Under the pieces are notes generated by a model. That model had not been told where the DNA came from and ran no database searches. It was given only the letters and a program-made list of their open reading frames with translations. Below, piece after piece: positions 59,941 through 64,000 of a DNA stretch of 64,000 nt. Position 1 is the stretch's first letter; each line of letters begins with the position of its first letter. The stretch lies in assembly GCA_907165065.1 (NCBI GenBank), contig OU015532.1:35072339-35136338 (forward strand), given 5' to 3'. Source of the DNA: Caprimulgus europaeus (taxonomy: Eukaryota; Chordata; Aves; Caprimulgiformes; Caprimulgidae). Made by a program: the position numbers and the translations under genes.

Positions 59941-60949
59941 GTAAGTTTTCATCCCACATAAATGCTTCTGTGATGTAGTGTTAAAGGTGTATGCAATCAA
60001 CAAGAGTATATTTTATAACAAAACTTTATAGCAGACTGAAGAAGGAGATGACTGTTTAAATTCCTTCTGCCTCTTAGAACAGTTATCCTATCTACTGAGC
60101 ATCTTAGATGCATTGTTAAACAAGAAGTTAAAATGGGTGGAAGATTTTGGAGCCAGATCATTAACTATGGAGTTGAAAATTTGCATATTCTTTACAAAGA
60201 AATGTAAAAAGTTAATTATGGCACAATGATCTAGACTCAAGCATTCCAAACTTGAGAAGTTTCCATTTATATGGGGTTTTTTGAAATGCAAAAATTTTCT
60301 TCTTTACAGCTTAACTCCATTTCATTTATCTTTGCTGCATGAGAAGCTGGGTGCATCTGAGTACCAAGATACATGTGACAGAATGCTTTTACAGTTGTTT
60401 TTTGTATAAAAAGGATGGCTTTCATTTATTTCACTTGATGATGATGAATATACATTCATTAAAAACTAATAACTTGTTCTGATTTATCTCAAATATCACA
60501 TACATGCACATATATATATATCTCCATAGCATATCCTTTCTGACCATACCCTTTCTGAATTTAAAGAAATACTCAAATCTATTTGACTAGTTAAATACAT
60601 CTTTATTTTCACAGTTACAAATTCTGTATTCATAAATGCTTGAGTTAACAGAATTTAGTATTGCTGGTTTTTATTCTGCTCTTTGATTCTATAGATCTTT
60701 GACATGTGTCTCTGAAATCAGAGGGCAGAGAAAAATGCTGTCTAGATATCATCAGTTTGCCTGAAAACTTTTCTCTATAATTTAGAAATCTAATTACCCT
60801 TTACAATGAGTTTTCATGTTGCCTAAATATACATGAGAAGGACAGACACCATTTAGAATTAATTTTTTAAATGTTCATTTCTGCAGCAGAATATTATAAA
60901 GAGGAGGACTGGGATATCCCCGTGTGTTTGCTGGGTGATATTAAGCTAT

Positions 60950-61180
60950 TAACAGAATAGCTGAGGCTGGAAGGGACCAACCCTCCTGCTCAAGCAGCGC
61001 CACCTAAAACAGGTTTCTCAAGTCATGTCCAGATGGCTTTTGAATATCTCCAAGGATGGAGACTCCACAACCTCCTCGGTCAATGTGTGCCAGTGCTCAA
61101 TCAACCTCACAGTGAAAAGTGTTTCCTTTTCTTCAGATGGACCCTTCTGTGTTTCAGTGTGTGCCCATTGCCTTTAAACT
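60950..61180 (-). mobile_element. CR1 LINE 3' portion, antisense, diverged
   Basis: ggctggaagggaccaaccct, ccaaggatggagactccaca, and cacagtgaaaagtgtttcc are the reverse of CR1 3' sequence. It lacks a clear terminal tail and is more diverged than the copy at 34530. Confidence 0.85.
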
Positions 61181-62999
61181 AGTGTTAATGATGAATCAGT
61201 AAAATTTGCTTTTAAAAGCAAACTAGAACTCAAGAGAATTAACACATTGAGGCAATAAATTAGTGGTAATTATGATGACAGGACTTTTGTAACTGTCAAA
61301 TCATAATTTAGATAAGGCATATATATGGGGGACTCATCATGCAGCCTTCAAGATTGTTAAGGCACTGCAATTTCTCGTTAAACCTTAAACATTTGAAAAG
61401 CATTAGCAGCTGTTTTAGCTGGTTATTGATGTCACCATGGCCAGGATTCAGATTGCTCACAGCTTCTGTTACAGGTTAATCTGCTGGCCTGCACTTCCTT
61501 CCCCTAGCCTGACGCTTTTGGTGTGATAAAAGAGATAGTACCCCTTGCACAACAAATGGCAAAGAAATACTTTTTCTTTAAGATAGTGAGTGGTATGTCT
61601 GCTCTTTAGTTTTTCTGCAGGTAGAAATGAAAGATCAATGATCTTGTTAATGCGTTTTGGGAATAGAAGCTATGGCTGTCAGGTTCACTGAACTGTGGCT
61701 CTTCAGATGACTCAACTTAGCAAGGGTGTCTGCTATTATAATATGAATCTTTCATGTAGGACCATATATTCTGAAGGTATACGCTTGATTATTGGTCCTA
61801 GAACAGAAATCAGAATTTCCTAGCTTGGACAAATGCCCTAATTCAGTTCCCACGTTAAAACAATGAACCACGGATCTTTCAAAGTGATCTTAGTGTGGAT
61901 GTATGAGAATGGTTGTGTGTAAAGATGAAGTCTCTGTTGACTAATATCCACTGCATCTTCAAGAAAAAAAAAAAAAGATGCAATTGTAGCATTAAGTTGA
62001 AGAATCATAGATTGTGTCCTTTGAGATTTTCTTCCTTAGAGTGCAACTCACACTGGAACCCCAGAGTGTTAACTTATTAGTTGTTACTTACAGTAGACTT
62101 CCCACTGGCTGTTAGCTCAATTTTTTGTTGATTGTTTTTAAAACTTTGGTTACAGAGAGTTTGGTTGCAGTACGGTACATTTGTGACTTATGAGCAGTCA
62201 AAAAACATGTCAGGCTGTTGCTGAGTCATAACATTTGATTGTTTCTCATCTTTTGGCTGAGTTGCAAGGAGATTTTTTTCTTTAAGAGCAACAAATGCAA
62301 CAGCTTCTTCATTTCAATATAGGGCACAAGAGGGTAGAAAGGATTAGAGAGGAGGAAAGGACAGATCACTGTTGCAATACATCTGATTAGAAAAAGAGAC
62401 TCTAAGCAGACTTTGCTAAACTGAACTAAGACGCACAGAAGGTGTAAGAGCAGCCTAGAAAGAACTATATTCTTATTTCCTGAGGTTTTTAACTCTAATG
62501 CCTCTTAAAAGATTATTGATAAGATATTTGTCAAATTTTGTGTTTCTGGCCTTATTCTTTGCAGGAGTTCAGGTAGAAGTCGTGAGAGTGTACTGCTGTG
62601 CTTGGATGTGGGCAAGTCCATGTGAGTGGCTGGGAGCAGCAACTTGAGAAGTTTCTAGTTTTAGGCAGTAGAAACTGCACTGCAAAGTTCTGTATCTTTA
62701 AAAAATATCCAGATAAGAATTTAGTCCTGGGAATAAGCCTTATACACTCGGAGCCAGAAGCACTAAGCAGACTCTACAGTTTTGGAATAGTATGATAGGT
62801 AAGATAGGCTGTAATGATACAGATCCCTCTAACCCAATTCCAAACACTGACCACAAATGGTTATCTAGGGACAAGTAAGAATAAAACCATCAAATATGAT
62901 ACTTACAATTTTAATGCTGTTCCAGTCTCCAGTTATCTTTCGCTCAGGAGATTTCCCAACTCTGAAGAGGTTTATCTTTTCATATCCCCATTGTATCTT

Positions 63000-63335
63000 T
63001 CTGACAGATATTTGTGTAGTCTTCACTTGAGCAAATACGAACTTTTAGCATCTGCCACATTTTTGGCAGGGAGTTTCAGGGTTGTGTCATCCATTATGTG
63101 AAGAAACACCTTTCTTTTTGCCTCAGCTCCTGCCTTGTGAAGAGGCTTCATTTGATGGCCTCTGCTTTTGTGACTGAACAATGGATTTAACATAATGGCA
63201 TAATGTAATCTACTTTAGCCATTCCTTTCTTAATAAATCCTGGCTTTTGATTTGATCTTTTTTGACTGCCAGTGAATTTGAGCTGAATACTGATATTTGA
63301 GCTGATATTTTTATAAGTTAATCAAGGAGGTCTTG
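63000..63335 (-). mobile_element. Old CR1/L3-type LINE remnant, antisense, 3' part
   Basis: The text agcatctgccacatttttgg followed by cattatgtgaagaaacacct is reminiscent of the 3' part of ancient amniote L3/CR1 LINEs read in reverse. Highly diverged, identified from memory of the family layout. Confidence 0.5.
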
Positions 63336-63339
63336 CTCG

Positions 63340-63475
63340 TACTGATACTCAGAAACCATCTAGACACAGTTCTGGACAACTGGCTCTAGGTGGCCCTGCC
63401 TGAGAATGGGATTTGGACCAGATGACCTCCAAAGGTCCCTTCCAACCTCAACTATTCAGTGATTCTGTGATTTTC
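63340..63475 (+). mobile_element. CR1 LINE 3'-end fragment, sense
   Basis: Contains gacaactggctctaggtgg, tttggaccagatgacctcc, ggtcccttccaacctc and the tail attcagtgattctgtgatt. It sits inside the older antisense LINE remnant. Confidence 0.92.
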
Positions 63476-63900
63476 ATGGATCTATCTGCCAGATCTTATC
63501 TCTGTTAACACCTCATAATTCTATTTATAAGTGTGGACTATATTTTCTATAAATACCTCCATTTTTTTACAGTGACTTTATTTGAAATTAATTTCATTAC
63601 CATTTTACTGCCCAATTTTGTCCTTTTAAGTTCTGCATTTTTTTTCAGTTACACTCATATTTACTGTCCTTCATAACTTTGTATCATCAAACTTGTTTGC
63701 ATCTGCTTATCCACTTCTCAGATCTTTTAGGGAAGGAAGGTGCTAAACATCACAGAACAAGCAAGGATGCAGATGCAGAACTTCACTGCTGTTTCTCCCT
63801 CGTTGTGACCACTAACATTCTCATTTTCAACCAAAAATTCATCCATGCAAGGACATGGCTAATTGGTTTCTCCAAGGCTATCTGCCATACTGCCTAAAAG
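63476..63900 (-). mobile_element. Old CR1/L3-type LINE remnant, antisense, reverse transcriptase part
   Basis: actttgtatcatcaaacttg and gcttatccacttctcagatc resemble, in reverse, the region around the FADD box of L3/CR1 reverse transcriptases. The order relative to 63000-63335 is that of one element interrupted by the younger CR1. Confidence 0.45.
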
Positions 63901-64000
63901 TAATTACATATAGCAATGTGCTACTTAAAAGCTTATCAGGAGAAAAAAAATCAAAACCTTCAAAGGCACTAGAACCTAAGACACACTAACACTTACTATG

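Larger units (their letters stand above)
59941..64000. other. RYR3 intron after exon 30 (to the window end)
   Basis: More than 4 kb without the next RYR3 exon (expected to encode a TTLKELI-like stretch). Besides the CR1-type pieces listed here it is plain AT-rich intron, with a short TA run near 60511 and a poly-A near 61965. Confidence 0.7.

Noticed and set aside
1-64000. CRISPR arrays, operons, ribosome binding sites, tRNA or rRNA genes
   Set aside because: None seen. The sequence is vertebrate intronic DNA, so bacterial features are not expected, and I found no tRNA-like A/B box arrangement that I could support.
1-64000. RYR1 or RYR2 as the gene identity
   Set aside because: The short divergent region 2 and the exon 12, 18 and 27 sequences fit RYR3; RYR1 and RYR2 have long insertions between SPRY2 and SPRY3.

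Overview
The window is bird nuclear DNA: an AT-rich, intron-dominated stretch of one large gene on the + strand. The gene is recognisable by protein similarity as RYR3, the type 3 ryanodine receptor, an endoplasmic/sarcoplasmic reticulum Ca2+ release channel. The bird assignment rests on many CR1 LINE copies with the avian 3' tail (variants of ATTCTATGATTCT) and on solo LTRs of kinds I remember from bird genomes. The LTR kinds hint at a lineage other than chicken, but that part is weak.

Thirty coding exons can be placed between 1407 and 59940. Each has an AG acceptor and GT donor, and reading phase agrees across every junction. Together they give 5,132 coding bases, about 1,710 codons, or roughly 35% of a protein of about 4,870 residues. 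The exons before 1407 (start codon, first MIR part) and after 59940 (central solenoid, pore) lie outside the window. In order the exons encode: the end of the MIR/beta-trefoil region (exons 1-4), the N-terminal RIH-type solenoid (5-9), SPRY1 (10-12), the two RyR repeats of the P1 domain (12-17), SPRY2 (17-20), a much shortened divergent region 2 (21-22), SPRY3 (23-25), and the start of the large cytoplasmic solenoid including the acidic divergent region 3 (26-30). Exon numbers count from the window edge, not from the start of the gene.

The introns hold almost all the DNA. Layout: a 1.26-kb CR1 in intron 1 (1540-2802); a 1.07-kb antisense solo LTR in intron 9 (21351-22416); two related antisense solo LTRs in introns 10 and 11 (24464-25067, 31283-31862); a nested pile of CR1 copies in intron 10 (26811-28505); a 3-kb CR1 with endonuclease and reverse transcriptase remnants in intron 13 (34530-37535); short CR1 3' ends in several introns; and old CR1/L3-type remnants near 57.3 kb and 63.0-63.9 kb. 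No RNA gene, CRISPR array, promoter or second protein-coding gene could be supported.

The items most worth a second look are a 55-bp direct repeat flanking exon 21, the nested CR1 pile with an apparent 7-bp target duplication and a foldback, an unexplained 171-codon antisense ORF in intron 8, two overlapping hairpins in intron 24, and the 37-bp microexon that stands where RYR1 and RYR2 carry a long divergent region. I see no sign of a new multi-gene system.
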